A stretch of 64,000 nt of DNA from Gordonia sihwensis NBRC 108236 (GTDB lineage Bacteria; Actinomycetota; Actinomycetes; Mycobacteriales; Mycobacteriaceae): assembly GCF_000333035.1 (NCBI RefSeq), contig NZ_BANU01000002.1, positions 1-64,000 on the forward strand. The letters are read 5' to 3'. Position 1 is the first letter of the stretch, and each line of letters opens with the position of its first letter. The translations under genes and the position numbers were made by a program. Of this stretch, positions 25,952 through 37,268 are shown piece by piece. Below the pieces are notes generated by a model. The model did not search any database. It saw only the letters and a program-made list of their open reading frames with translations, and was not told the origin of the DNA.

Positions 25952-26815
25952 GTGACCTCGACAGACGCAGTCCGGCCGACCGACCACCTCGCCGTGGACG
26001 TCATCGACATCGTCGACCCGTCCGATCCGCGGATCGACGACTTCCGGGACCTCAACTCGGTGGACCGCCGCCCGGATGTACCCGCGCTGCCCGGCGGCCG
26101 GGTGGGGAAGGGGCTTGTGATCGCGGAGGGAGTGCTGGTGGCGCAGCGGATGATCGCCTCGAGGTTTTCACCGCATGCCTTCTTCGGCGTCGACCGCCGG
26201 CTCGACGAACTGGCCTCGGACCTCGAAAACCCGGCGCTGGCCGGGGTGCCGTTCTACCGTGCGAGCGCCGAGGTGATGGCCGAGGTGATCGGCTTCCACC
26301 TCAATCGCGGCGTCCTCGCCGCGGCCCGGCGGCCCGTCGAACTCTCGGTTCCCGAGGTGATCGAGAACGCGCGCACCGTCGCCGTCCTGGAGGGCGTCAA
26401 CGATCACGAGAACATCGGCAGCATCTTCCGCAACGCCGCGGGCCTCGGCGTGGACGCAGTGATCTTCGGGACCGGGTGCGCCGACCCCCTGTACCGACGG
26501 TGCGTGCGCGTGTCGATGGGGCATGCGCTTCTCGTGCCCTTCGCTCGCTCGCAGGCGTGGCCGGCCGATCTGGACCTGCTGCGGTCGGCCGGATTCACCA
26601 CGGTGGCACTGACTCCCGGCGAGGGCAGCGTTCCCCTCGCCGAGGCGGTGACCGACGACAGGGTGGCCTTCCTGGTCGGGGCCGAGGGCCCCGGCCTGGC
26701 CGAACACACGATGCGCCGCTGCGACGTCCGCGCGCGGATCCCGATGAGCCGGGGCACCGATTCGCTGAACGTCGCGACCGCGGCGGCGGTGGCCTTCTAC
26801 GAGCGCGCCCGCTGA
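25952..26815 (+). CDS. TrmH/SpoU-family RNA 2'-O-methyltransferase (Rv0881-like)
   Basis: A 287-aa SPOUT-class methyltransferase. Seen: an N-terminal substrate-binding region, then the knot motifs NDHENIGSIFRNAAGLGVDA (motif 1), FLVGAEGPGL (motif 2) and IPMSRGTDSLNVATAAAV (motif 3), the last carrying the S-adenosylmethionine-binding loop. It corresponds to M. tuberculosis Rv0881. The RNA target, tRNA or rRNA, cannot be told. GTG 25952 has CACCGT 6 nt upstream, giving a leaderless start; the divergent gene is the Eis-like one, 75 bp away. Confidence 0.9.
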   Translation: MTSTDAVRPTDHLAVDVIDIVDPSDPRIDDFRDLNSVDRRPDVPALPGGRVGKGLVIAEGVLVAQRMIASRFSPHAFFGVDRRLDELASDLENPALAGVPFYRASAEVMAEVIGFHLNRGVLAAARRPVELSVPEVIENARTVAVLEGVNDHENIGSIFRNAAGLGVDAVIFGTGCADPLYRRCVRVSMGHALLVPFARSQAWPADLDLLRSAGFTTVALTPGEGSVPLAEAVTDDRVAFLVGAEGPGLAEHTMRRCDVRARIPMSRGTDSLNVATAAAVAFYERAR

Positions 26816-26839
26816 TCTGTGCCGATGGTGTTCCCGCCT

Positions 26840-27195
26840 GCTGGTTGAGCGAGCGCAGAGAGTCGAAACCCTCCCAGGCTGGTTGAGCGCGCTTAGCGAG
26901 TCGAAACCGACGTGTGCCGGTTCCCTCCCGCCCGCTGGTTGAGCGAGCGTAGCGAGTCGAAACCAAACGCGAGCCGGTTTCGACTCGCTGCGCTCGCTCA
27001 ACCAGCGGCGGGGGGGCTGCGCTCGCTCAACCAGCGGCGGGGGCTGCGCTCGCTCAACCAGCGGCGGGGGCTGCGCTCGCTCAACCAGCGGCGGGGGCTG
27101 CGCTCGCTCAACCAGCGGCGGGGGCTGCGCTCGCTCAACCAGCGGCGGGGGCGGCGCTCGCTCAACCAGCCTGGGAGGGGCTAACCAGCCTGGGA
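26840..27195. repeat. REP-type palindromic elements and 27-bp tandem array
   Basis: Three forward copies of a 31-bp element GCTGGTTGAGCGAGCG...GTCGAAACC (26840-26870, 26878-26908, 26934-26964) are followed by one inverted copy (26976-27006). The last forward and the inverted copy can form a 31-bp hairpin with an 11-nt loop. The inverted copy's core GCTCGCTCAACCAGC then recurs at 27021, 27048, 27075, 27102, 27129 and 27156, a strict 27-bp period with GGCGGGGG spacers. The element separates the convergent TrmH and sepH-operon genes and may serve as a terminator. Open frames through it are artefacts of the 27-bp (9-codon) period. Confidence 0.9.
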
Positions 27196-27229
27196 GGGCC
27201 GGTATTCGCTCAACCGGCGTCGACGGCCG

Positions 27230-28102
27230 TCACAGACGACCGCGGAAGCCGAAATAGCGGGAGATCGGTCCGGGAGTGCGCGCGGGCGGGGAGTCCGGCT
27301 GCTGCTCCGACTGCGGCTCCGGGGTCGCGACCGGCGCGGGAATCCGCTGGATCGGCTCGGTCTCCTCGGTCGACCCCTCCGGAGCGGCGTGCGCGTGATG
27401 CGGCTCGGTCGGGGCGTCCGCGCGGAGGGGCACCGATGATTCGATCACGTTGTCGAATCCGTCGTCGGGCCCGACGCGGTAGACGGTGACGGGGATGCGC
27501 GCGGGGTCGACGGCCGACGATGTGTCGCCGTGGAAACTGAAGCCGAACCAGGCGCCGTGCGCGGCGTCCGCGAGTTCGCCGGGATGGAAGGGCAGCGCGA
27601 GCGGATCGTGTTCGGCGGCGGCCTGCGGGTGGTCACCCGCCCAGAACGGCCCTTCGAACGGATACGGCAGCCCCACGTCGGTGCGGATCACCGTCGGCGT
27701 GCCGACGAAGGCGCGCTGCAGTTCACCGTCCTGCCAGCGGGCCACACATCCGGTGTCGGTGTCGGGGTCGAGCGAGACGAGAGCCCAGGTCTGGCCGACA
27801 CCGAGATCCTCGAGATAGGAGGTCAGCTCGTCGGGGTCGGTGGTGCGAAGGCTGGCGCCCGCGAGCACCGCCAGGCGGCCGAAGTGCGCGGCGAACACCC
27901 GGTTGTCGGCGCCGTCGACGGCAGCCGCGAGATCGGAGGTTCCGATGGGCGTGATCTCGGTGTCGGCGAAGGCCTTCTCGATGAAGTCCGCCGTCTTCTC
28001 CGGATCGATGTACACGCCGCCGGCCAACTCCGCCGCCGGATCGGGGCAGGCGATTAACCAGAGGGCAGATATGTTCGGCAGCACCGAGTCTCCAAGTCGC
28101 AT
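27230..28102 (-). CDS. Unrecognised protein translated with SepH
   Basis: A 290-aa protein I do not recognise. ATG 28102 shares one base with the sepH stop (TGATG), so translation is coupled. N-terminal ISALWLIACPDPAAELAGG is followed by a mixed alpha/beta domain (VFAAHFGRLAVLAGASL, QTWALVSLDPDTDTGCVARW, PYPFEGPFWAGDHP, AHGAWFGFSFHGD) to about residue 215, then a disordered Pro/Glu-rich tail ending ISRYFGFRGRL, a short amphipathic basic segment. No membrane helix or signal peptide. Regular Asp/Trp/Gly loops suggest a compact globular domain of the DUF6928 kind found in related actinobacteria; that assignment is uncertain. Coupling to sepH hints at a role near the division machinery. Confidence 0.7.
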   Translation of the reverse strand: MRLGDSVLPNISALWLIACPDPAAELAGGVYIDPEKTADFIEKAFADTEITPIGTSDLAAAVDGADNRVFAAHFGRLAVLAGASLRTTDPDELTSYLEDLGVGQTWALVSLDPDTDTGCVARWQDGELQRAFVGTPTVIRTDVGLPYPFEGPFWAGDHPQAAAEHDPLALPFHPGELADAAHGAWFGFSFHGDTSSAVDPARIPVTVYRVGPDDGFDNVIESSVPLRADAPTEPHHAHAAPEGSTEETEPIQRIPAPVATPEPQSEQQPDSPPARTPGPISRYFGFRGRL

Positions 28103-29073
28103 CAGTCGTTCGGGTGGCTTCGGACGCCGAGCAGTACGTCCTCCCACGCCGGCACGGTGGGTGTCGCACGCTTGCCGCGGTGCCGCGGTGCCGTCGACTC
28201 CCTCTCCTCCTGCGGCGTCGATGCCTCCACTCGACGCTCGTCGTCGTACCGCAGATCGAGGACCTCTCCGAACGGGTCCCGTCGGTGACTCTGCCGTCCG
28301 GTGAGGTCGTCGGCATCCACCGTGACGTATTCGTGCCCGTCGGGCGCCACCTCGTGGGCCGGAGGCTTCGGTACCGCCTGCACTGTGGGCCTGCGGCTGC
28401 TGCGCGCCAGTTCCGGTTCGGTCAGCTCGACGGCCAGATCGTCCATCGGGTCGGTGGTCCCGCCGTGCGAACCGGGCACGAAGCGCCAGTGTGCGAAGAG
28501 GTCCGAGCCCGGTTCCGGCGACACCTGGACCACCCACTGACCCGACTCCGTGCGCCACGCGTCCCATTCGGCGTTCTGTGGTGAATGTCCGCGCAGCACA
28601 AGGCATTCGGCCACCATTTCGCCGAGTGTGCCTGCGACGGGACCGTCCACCCCCATCGGATGCGAGGCGCGCGCGAGTTCCGCGGCCCGGCTCCGTTCCA
28701 GGATCACCGGATGCGCGAACCGATTGATCTTCTCGACTCCGACCCCGGTGGCGGCGGCGAGTTCTTCGACGCTGGCACCGGACCGGACACGAGCCTGGAT
28801 CTCCCGGGGCGTCAGCGACAACGTCGCCTGCGCATCGGTCGGCTGGTCGGCCACCGACTGAGCGGGCCCGGAGGGGGTCGACTCGGGCCGGGCGGCGTCG
28901 GTCGACGCGCACTCGCACTGGGCGGGGACATCCGCCTCAACCGATTCCGGCGGGTGGACGAGCGCGCGCAACGTGCTGTCGATCGGGATCTGAAACTCTT
29001 CGCCGGAGTCGAGGTCCATCACGACGATGAACGCACCGTCTGAGTCGGCGCGATCGGCGTGCAGTTCACGCAT
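28102..29073 (-). CDS. sepH: Septation protein SepH (DUF3071)
   Basis: A 323-aa SepH homologue, a DNA-independent FtsZ-assembly factor of actinobacteria. Seen: N-terminal DUF3071 domain (MRELHADRADSDGAFIVVMD, LRALV; DUF3071 core about 85-190) containing a helix-turn-helix-like segment (TPREIQARVRSGASVEELAA) and NRFAHPVILERSRAAELAR, then WVVQVSPEPGSDLFAHWRFVPG. The C-terminus is disordered with RRPTVPAWEDVLLGVR, the conserved terminal motif. Its start ATG 29073 has GGAGGAGG about 6 nt upstream. It corresponds to Rv0883c and lies just upstream of serC on the same strand. Confidence 0.93.
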   Translation of the reverse strand: MRELHADRADSDGAFIVVMDLDSGEEFQIPIDSTLRALVHPPESVEADVPAQCECASTDAARPESTPSGPAQSVADQPTDAQATLSLTPREIQARVRSGASVEELAAATGVGVEKINRFAHPVILERSRAAELARASHPMGVDGPVAGTLGEMVAECLVLRGHSPQNAEWDAWRTESGQWVVQVSPEPGSDLFAHWRFVPGSHGGTTDPMDDLAVELTEPELARSSRRPTVQAVPKPPAHEVAPDGHEYVTVDADDLTGRQSHRRDPFGEVLDLRYDDERRVEASTPQEERESTAPRHRGKRATPTVPAWEDVLLGVRSHPND

Positions 29074-29189
29074 CGACTCCTCCTCCGGTCACCAGGTACG
29101 CGGATACCGCACTCAACACTAGTGAATTTCTGTGCCGGAGCGCGAGAGGACACGCGGCCCTTCTGTGAAGATCAGATCTTCGATCCGGG

Positions 29190-31361
<2,172 letters not shown>

Positions 31362-31365
<4 letters not shown>

Positions 31366-32963
31366 CTTCGCCGACTACGCGCTGGCCGCTGCTGGCGCGC
31401 ATGGACGTGCGCCGTGAGCGGCTGATCATCCCGGTGACAGTGGTGCTGTTCGCGGCCATCAATCTGTCGACCGCCGCGATGATCCAGAATCTCGCCGGCG
31501 ATCCCGCTCAGCAGCAGAGCCTGCGGACGGTCGCGGGGACCAATGCGGCGTTCCGGTTCCTCTTGGGAAGTGTTCCCGGAGACGACTCTCTGGCGGCGCT
31601 GGCGTCGTGGCGGGCGGGACTGTTCATGATCGCCGCGCTCGGCGTCTGTGCCGCGATGGCGGTGGTTCGGCTGACCCGCAAGGAGGAGGAAGAGGGACGC
31701 ACCGAGTTGGTCCTGGCCGGGTCGGTCGGACCGGTGGCTCCCGCCGTCGCCGCGGTGAGCGTCGTCGTCGGTTTCGTGCTCGTCGTGTCCGCGGCGATGG
31801 CGGCGAGCCTGCTCACCGTCGACGGCGCGGACCCGGTGTCGCTGCTCGCGGTGTTCGCGCAATACGCCTCGACCGGTCTGGCCGCCGCCGGCCTGGCGCT
31901 GGTCGCCGCCGAGGTGTTCCCCTCGGCCCATTCGGCGAATCTCGCCGCGTCCGGCGTGGTGCTCGCCGGATACGTCCTGCGCGGCGTCGCCGACACGGTG
32001 CCCGCCGCGGCCTGGTTGAGATGGACGAACCCGGTCGGCTGGGCCGAGGCGATCGAGCCCTTCGACGGCAACAGTTTCTGGCCGGCGCTGGCCTCCGTCG
32101 CGGCGTTCGTCGCAGGTCTCGCGCTGGCTCCGGTGGTCCGCAGGCGCCGCGACCTGGGGGCGGGGCTGCTCGCCGCCAGACCCGGCCCGGCGACCGGACC
32201 GCACTTGCGGTCGCCGCTGGCTCTCGCGTGGCGGCAGAGCCGTTCGACGGCGGCGGCCTGGATCGGCGGCGTCGCGGTGTACGGCGTCACGGTCGGCGTC
32301 ATCACTGATCAGGTGGATCAGTTCGCGGGTACCAACAAGGCGATCACCGACTTCCTCGAGTCGTCCGGAGCGGCGGGCACACTGAAACAGGTCTTCCTGT
32401 CGACGATGACCGGGTTCCTCGCGGTAGCGGCGGTGGGTGCGGGCGTCTCGCTGCTCACCAAATGGCGGTCGGAGGAAGTGAGCGGTCGCCTCGAGGTGCT
32501 GCTCGCCACCCCGGTGTCCCGGCGACGCTACTTCTGGACCCAGGCGGGTGTCATCGGTGTCACCGTGGTGATCGTGATGGCGGCGGCGCCGGCATCGGTC
32601 CTCCTCGGCGCCGGACTCTCCGGCGCGGGATGGGGGAGCACGGCGGAGGTCGCATTCCCGATGGCGGCGGCTTCGGTCCCGGCGGCCGCGGCGACCATGT
32701 CGCTGGCCGTGCTGCTGTACGGCGCCCGGGGACGGCTCGCCGTGGTCGGCTGGCCGATCCTCATCGCCTCGTGGCTGCTGGGCCCCTTCGGCGGGATGCT
32801 CGGCCTGCCGCAGTGGGTGCGCGACGTGTCGCCGTTCACGCACGTTCCCCAGATTCCGCTGCAATCGGTCCAGGCGCTGCCGCTCGTGATCCCGGCGCTC
32901 GCCGCAGCGGCCTTCGTGGTCGCCGCCGCGGCGCTCTGGGAGCGGCGGGATCTGGGGCAATAG
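31362..32963 (+). CDS. ABC exporter membrane subunit, ABC-2 type with two half-repeats
   Basis: A 533-aa membrane protein coupled to the ATPase gene by a 4-nt overlap. About 12 hydrophobic segments fall into two similar halves: each starts with a basic amphipathic stretch, LARMDVRRERLIIPVTVV (first half) and LALAWRQSRSTAAAWIGG (second half), and has a cytoplasmic loop rich in charged residues near TRKEEEEGRTELVLAG and KWRSEEVSGRLEVLLATP. The paired motif EExxGRxExxLAxP is characteristic of polyketide antibiotic exporter permeases of actinobacteria. The cargo is unknown. The 3' end overlaps the convergent YczE-like gene by 128 bp. Confidence 0.85.
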
Positions 32964-33612
32964 CGGGTTCTGAAGAATTGGGCAGACCTGCGGCAGAGGT
33001 GTGGGCCGCGTCCGTGACGCGGGTCTCGCCGGCCACCGCGCGATCGACGCGCATCAGCCGGGCGAACAGTTGGATGAGCGGACCGACTGCCACCGCGTAG
33101 AGCACGGTGCCGACCCCGAGGGTGCCGCCGAGAGCGAACCCGACCGCCACCACTGCGACTTCCAGGACGGTTCGGACCACGCGCACCGACCATCCCGTCC
33201 GCGCAACGATCCCGGTCATCAGGCCGTCGCGCGGCCCGGGGCCGAGCCGTGCGCCGATGTACAGCGCGGTGGCGAAGCCGTTGAGGACGATGCCGCCCAG
33301 CATCATGGGGACCGCGACCGCGAGCCCTGGCCGGTCGGGCAGGTAGGGCGAGACCGCGTCGAAGGTCAGGCCGAGGACCACCACGTTCGCCACGGTGCCC
33401 ACGCCGGGCCGTTGTCGGAGCGGAAGCCATGCGAGCAGGACCACCGCACCGACGATGATCGACACCGTGCCGATCGAGAGGCCCACCTGGTCGGCGATTC
33501 CCTGATGCAGGACGTCCCAGGGGATGTTGCCGAGTCCGGCGTGCAGGATCATCGCCATCGAAGCGCCGTAGAGCACGAGGCCGACGGCGAGTGCGAGGAG
33601 TCTCTTGAACAT
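32836..33612 (-). CDS. YczE/YitT-like membrane protein
   Basis: A 258-aa membrane protein of the YczE family: MFKRLLALAVGLVLYGASMA, GLGNIPWDVLHQGIADQ, GPGPRDGLMTGIVARTGWSVR and VGFALGGTLGVGTV are family signatures, with five helices in residues 1-190. The last 60 residues are hydrophilic and end in an Arg/Pro-rich tail (RAPRRRPRRPLRR) that is encoded antisense to the end of the permease gene and may have arisen by read-through into that strand. ATG 33612 is preferred to 33648. It is divergent from a MocR-type regulator; YczE genes are known to be paired with YczR-type MocR regulators. Function unknown, possibly transport. Confidence 0.83.
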   Translation of the reverse strand: MFKRLLALAVGLVLYGASMAMILHAGLGNIPWDVLHQGIADQVGLSIGTVSIIVGAVVLLAWLPLRQRPGVGTVANVVVLGLTFDAVSPYLPDRPGLAVAVPMMLGGIVLNGFATALYIGARLGPGPRDGLMTGIVARTGWSVRVVRTVLEVAVVAVGFALGGTLGVGTVLYAVAVGPLIQLFARLMRVDRAVAGETRVTDAAHTSAAGLPNSSEPAIAPDPAAPRAPRRRPRRPLRRAPGSRAAAPGPIAAESGERA

Positions 33613-33629
33613 GAGACCACCGTGGCCGA

Positions 33630-33668
33630 AACTGGCCATTGAATCCATAGCCAGTTGTGGAACACTGG
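33630..33668. promoter_or_regulatory. Operator region between yczE-like and MocR genes
   Basis: The 60-bp divergent gap holds AACTGGC (33630-33636) inverted as GCCAGTT (33650-33656), and CCAGT (33651-33655) inverted as ACTGG (33664-33668), so three ACTGG-type half-sites are spaced roughly 20 and 13 bp apart. AACACT (33661-33666) is a -10-like box 6 nt before the regulator's GTG and overlaps the third half-site. Autoregulation by the MocR protein is inferred. Confidence 0.5.
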
Positions 33669-33672
33669 ACTT

Positions 33673-35154
33673 GTGATCACTCCTACCGGCGCAATCGGTG
33701 CGGCCGCACTGGCACGACATCTCGGGGCCTGGCGCCCGGACGGTCCGCGGCCCGGCTATCAGGCGCTTGCGGACGCGCTGCGGATGCTGGTGCTCGACGG
33801 ACGCGTTCCGGTCGGCACCGCGCTGCCGAGTGAACGCACCCTCGCGCAGGCGCTGAACGTCTCGCGCACGACGGTGGCGGCGGCCTACGCGGCGCTGCGC
33901 GACGGCGGCCATCTGCAGTCGCGGCAGGGGGCGCGCAGTGTGCTCACCCTGCCGGTGCAGGTGCCGCCGGAGCCGATCGATCTCGGGGCCGAAGCCGACA
34001 TGATCAAGCTCAACATCGCCGCGCCGACCGCTCCCGAACAGATCGTTCACGACGGATTCCGCCATGCACTCGAATGCGCGCCGGGCTACCTCGCCGGAAC
34101 CGGGCTGTATCCCAACGGCCTGCGTGCACTCGCGGAGACGATCGCCGAGAGGTACACCGCGCGCGGTCTGCCGACCACGCCTGATCAGATCCTCGTCACC
34201 TCCGGCGCTCAGCACGCGTTGCGCCTGGTGCTCGACGTCCACGTCGCGCCGGGTGATCGCGTCCTGCTCGAGCAGCCGACTCATCACGGGACCATCCTGG
34301 CCCTCGCCCGGCATCGTGCCCGGCCGGTCACGGTGGGACTGCATCCCACCTATGGCTGGGACCTCGACCAGCTCGAATCGGTGGTCCGGTTGCAGCAACC
34401 GCGCCTGATCTTCGCCATTCCCGATTTCCACAATCCCACCGGACTGCTGCTCGACGAGGCCGGGCGCCTGCGCCTCGCCGAGATCTCCGCGCGTCACCGG
34501 GTGCCGGTGATCGTCGACGAGACGATGGTGGAGTTGGGGCTCGACGTGAGTGCGCCGCCGCCGGTGGCGGCCTTCGCTCCCTCCGCACGGGGACCGAGGC
34601 ACAGGTCGCAGATCATCACACTCGGTTCGGCCAGCAAGACCGTCTGGCCGGGTCTGCGCGTCGGCTGGATCCGCGTCGACGGCAGGCCGGACGCCTACGC
34701 GCTGGCTCGCTACGAATCCGACCTCGGGGGAGCGGTGGTGGAGCAGTTCGCGGCTCAGTACGCACTCGCGAATCTCGACGCCTTCCTTCCCGCACGCCGG
34801 GCGGTGCTCCGCGCCCAACGCGCGGCCGCGTTGCGGGCGATCGGCCGGCACCTGCCCGGCGCGGTGCCGGTGCGCGGTGTGGGCGGTCTCTGCCTGTGGG
34901 TGGCGCTGCCCCGCCCGGTGGCGACCGCGACGGCCGCGGCGGCGGCCGAACTCGGCGTCCGACTGATCCCCGGCGGCTCGTTCGGCCCGCTCGGCGGCTT
35001 CGACGGCCACATCAGGATCCCGTACACGCTCGATGCCCAGACGCTCGTGCGTGGGATCGAACTGGTCGGTCGGGCCTACCGGGCGGTGTCCGGAGTCGAC
35101 GCGCCGGCGCCGGTGCCGGGCGGCGACGGACTGCCGGATCGGCTGGTGGTGTGA
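33673..35154 (+). CDS. MocR/GntR-family PLP-dependent regulator, YczR-like
   Basis: A 493-aa fusion: a GntR winged-helix domain (about 10-75, with [50 protein letters not shown]) joined to an aminotransferase-like domain (about 100-470) with [25 protein letters not shown] and the PLP lysine in [16 protein letters not shown]. Such MocR regulators sense PLP or a related vitamer through this domain. GTG 33673 is the start (leaderless by AACACT 6 nt upstream). Neighbours are its likely target yczE-like gene, divergent, and pdxH, 20 nt downstream, which makes PLP. Confidence 0.88.
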   Translation: MITPTGAIGAAALARHLGAWRPDGPRPGYQALADALRMLVLDGRVPVGTALPSERTLAQALNVSRTTVAAAYAALRDGGHLQSRQGARSVLTLPVQVPPEPIDLGAEADMIKLNIAAPTAPEQIVHDGFRHALECAPGYLAGTGLYPNGLRALAETIAERYTARGLPTTPDQILVTSGAQHALRLVLDVHVAPGDRVLLEQPTHHGTILALARHRARPVTVGLHPTYGWDLDQLESVVRLQQPRLIFAIPDFHNPTGLLLDEAGRLRLAEISARHRVPVIVDETMVELGLDVSAPPPVAAFAPSARGPRHRSQIITLGSASKTVWPGLRVGWIRVDGRPDAYALARYESDLGGAVVEQFAAQYALANLDAFLPARRAVLRAQRAAALRAIGRHLPGAVPVRGVGGLCLWVALPRPVATATAAAAAELGVRLIPGGSFGPLGGFDGHIRIPYTLDAQTLVRGIELVGRAYRAVSGVDAPAPVPGGDGLPDRLVV

Positions 35155-35174
35155 TCGGAAGTAGCATGCAGGGC

Positions 35175-35888
35175 GTGAAGAAGCTGGTAGACCTGCCGAG
35201 TATGCGAGTCGGATACGGGTCGGGTGCGGACGGTCCGGGTGACGGGGCGGCGGGTGCCGACGGAGTGCGAGCGAACCTCGATCCGTCATGGCTGACCGGG
35301 GACCCGCCCTGGCTATCGCTCTTCGAGACATGGCTGGCCGAAGCCATCGCCGCGCGCATCCCCGAACCCAACGCCATGGTGCTGGGAACCGTCGATGCGC
35401 AGGGCCGTCCGGCGACGCGCACCGTGCTGTGCAAGGGAGTCAGCGAAGCGGGCATCGTCTTCTTCACCGGCTACGACTCGCAGAAGGGACGGGCCATCGC
35501 TGCCAATCCCCATGCGTCGGCGACGTTTCCGTGGATCGCGCTGGAGCGCCAGGTCCACTTCCGCGGCCGCGTGGTGAAGGTGGACTCGGAAGAGACCCGC
35601 CGCTACTGGGAATCGCGGCCGCGCGGATCGCAGCTGTCGGCGTTCGCATCGGCGCAGTCGCAGCCGATCGGCTCCCGTGCGGAACTGGAGGAGGCCGCGG
35701 CGGCGGTCGCGGAACGATTCGGCGGTGCGGACGAGGGGGAGCCGGTACCGGTTCCGCCGGGCTGGGGCGGATACCGCCTGGAGCCGGACGTCGTCGAGTT
35801 CTGGCAGGGGCGCGCCAACCGGTTGCACAACCGGGCCTGCGCCGTCCGGACCGCCGACGGCTGGCGGTTGGAGCGGCTCCAGCCCTGA
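35175..35888 (+). CDS. pdxH: Pyridoxamine 5'-phosphate oxidase
   Basis: A 237-aa FMN enzyme that oxidises pyridoxamine or pyridoxine phosphate to PLP. Seen: [23 protein letters not shown] (about 66-88), [54 protein letters not shown] and the C-terminal [13 protein letters not shown]. It has a longer N-terminal part than most, about 45 residues before the core. GTG 35175 is preferred because TAGCAT lies 7 nt upstream; ATG 35166 would lie inside that box and adds three residues. Its stop overlaps the start of the MFS gene by one base (TGATG). Confidence 0.92.
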   Translation: MKKLVDLPSMRVGYGSGADGPGDGAAGADGVRANLDPSWLTGDPPWLSLFETWLAEAIAARIPEPNAMVLGTVDAQGRPATRTVLCKGVSEAGIVFFTGYDSQKGRAIAANPHASATFPWIALERQVHFRGRVVKVDSEETRRYWESRPRGSQLSAFASAQSQPIGSRAELEEAAAAVAERFGGADEGEPVPVPPGWGGYRLEPDVVEFWQGRANRLHNRACAVRTADGWRLERLQP

Positions 35889-37186
35889 TGGCGCGTGGAA
35901 TCCTGGCCGATACCCGGCCGCTGCAGAACGTCTACTTCCGCCGGCTCTGGACCGCCAACATCATCACGGTGGTCGGTGCGCAACTGACCATCGTCGCCGT
36001 GCCCGCACAGTTGTACGCGATCACCGGAAGCTCGGCGTACGTCGGACTCAGCGGTGTCTTCGGCCTCGTCCCCCTGGTGGTCTTCGGGTTATGGGGCGGG
36101 GCGCTCGCCGACACCTTCGACAGGCGCCGCATCCTGATGGTCACCACTGTCGGCCTGATCGTCACCTCCGCGGCCTTCTGGGCACAGGCGGCGGCCGGAG
36201 TCGGCAATGTCTGGCTCCTGCTGGTGATCTTCGCGCTCCAGCAGGCCTTCTTCGCTGTCAATCAGCCCACTCGCACAGCTGTTCTGCCTCGCATCCTGCC
36301 GCTCGAACGACTGCCCGCCGCGAACTCGCTGAACATGACCGTGATGCAGGCCGGTGCCATCGCCGGACCCCTGGTCGGCGGTGCGCTGATCCCGGTTCTG
36401 GGCTTCTCGACCCTGTACTTCGTCGACGCCGTCTGTCTGTTCGCGACCCTGTGGGCGGTGGTGAGCCTGCCCCCGCTGCCGCCGGAGCACGGCGTCCCCG
36501 ACGCGGGCGACGGCGGTACGCCGCCCGCGCGGCCCACCGCCGGCTTCCGGTCGGTGGTCGACGGCCTGGTGTACCTGAAGGGCCACCCGGTGCTCCTGAT
36601 GTCGTTCGTCATCGACCTGATCGCCATGATCTTCGGGATGCCGCGCGCGCTGTTCCCGCAGATCGCACATGAGAGCTTCGGTGGACCGTCCGACGGCGGC
36701 GTGGCCTTCGCGCTGCTGTTCATCGCCATCCCGCTCGGCGCGGTGGTCGGCGGCGTCCTGTCTGGCTGGGTGTCGCGGGTGCAGCGGCAGGGACGCGCGG
36801 TGGTGGTGTGCGTGCTGATCTGGGGTGTCTCGATCGCGGTGGCGGGCGGGGTGTTGGTGTTCGCCCACGGCTCCATGCTTCCCGTCCTCCCGATCGTGGT
36901 GCTGGCCCTGATGATCGGCGGTGCCGCGGACATGGCGTCGGCGGCCTTCCGCCAGACGATGCTGCAGTCGGCGGCCAGCGACGACGTCCGCGGCCGACTG
37001 CAGGGCGTCTTCATCGTGGTGGTCGCGGGCGGCCCGCGCATCGCAGACGTGACCCACGGCGCCGCGGCGGCCGCGGCCGGGACCGCTGCGACCTTCGCCG
37101 GAGGCGGTGTGCTGGTGGTGATCTTCACGGTCGTCGCGACGCTGGCCGTGCCGGTGTTCTATCGGTACCGGGTATCGACGGGTTAG
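35888..37186 (+). CDS. MFS exporter, EntS-like
   Basis: A 432-aa major facilitator with 12 membrane segments and the family motif GGALADTFDRRRILM in the loop between helices 2 and 3. The sequence of FFAVNQPTRTAVLPRILPLERLPAANSLNM and AGAIAGPLVGGALIPVLGF places it in the EntS/enterobactin-type exporter group, which pumps out siderophores and drugs. No siderophore gene is present nearby, so the substrate is unknown. ATG 35888 shares a base with the pdxH stop, giving a probable pdxH-MFS operon. Confidence 0.86.
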   Translation: MARGILADTRPLQNVYFRRLWTANIITVVGAQLTIVAVPAQLYAITGSSAYVGLSGVFGLVPLVVFGLWGGALADTFDRRRILMVTTVGLIVTSAAFWAQAAAGVGNVWLLLVIFALQQAFFAVNQPTRTAVLPRILPLERLPAANSLNMTVMQAGAIAGPLVGGALIPVLGFSTLYFVDAVCLFATLWAVVSLPPLPPEHGVPDAGDGGTPPARPTAGFRSVVDGLVYLKGHPVLLMSFVIDLIAMIFGMPRALFPQIAHESFGGPSDGGVAFALLFIAIPLGAVVGGVLSGWVSRVQRQGRAVVVCVLIWGVSIAVAGGVLVFAHGSMLPVLPIVVLALMIGGAADMASAAFRQTMLQSAASDDVRGRLQGVFIVVVAGGPRIADVTHGAAAAAAGTAATFAGGGVLVVIFTVVATLAVPVFYRYRVSTG

Positions 37187-37205
37187 CTGTGATGTCCGGG
37201 GACGT

Positions 37206-37268
37206 TCAGTCGAGCGATTGCAGGAACTCGATCATCGCCGCGCTGACCCGGTGAGCGGGAGGCGACGA
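37206..37268 (-). pseudogene. Possible C-terminal remnant of an alpha/beta hydrolase
   Basis: Directly after the stop of the MpaB-like gene, and in the same frame, the codons read SSPPAHRVSAAMIEFLQSLD before the next stop. HRVSAAMIEFLQSLD looks like the C-terminus of an alpha/beta hydrolase (the residues after the catalytic His). It has no start codon of its own. It may be a fragment left by a deletion, or chance; evidence is weak. Confidence 0.3.

Noticed and set aside
26912..27184. 90-codon frame with LRSLNQRRG repeated
   Set aside because: The 27-bp repeat period equals nine codons, so any frame stays open. It is a REP array, not a protein.
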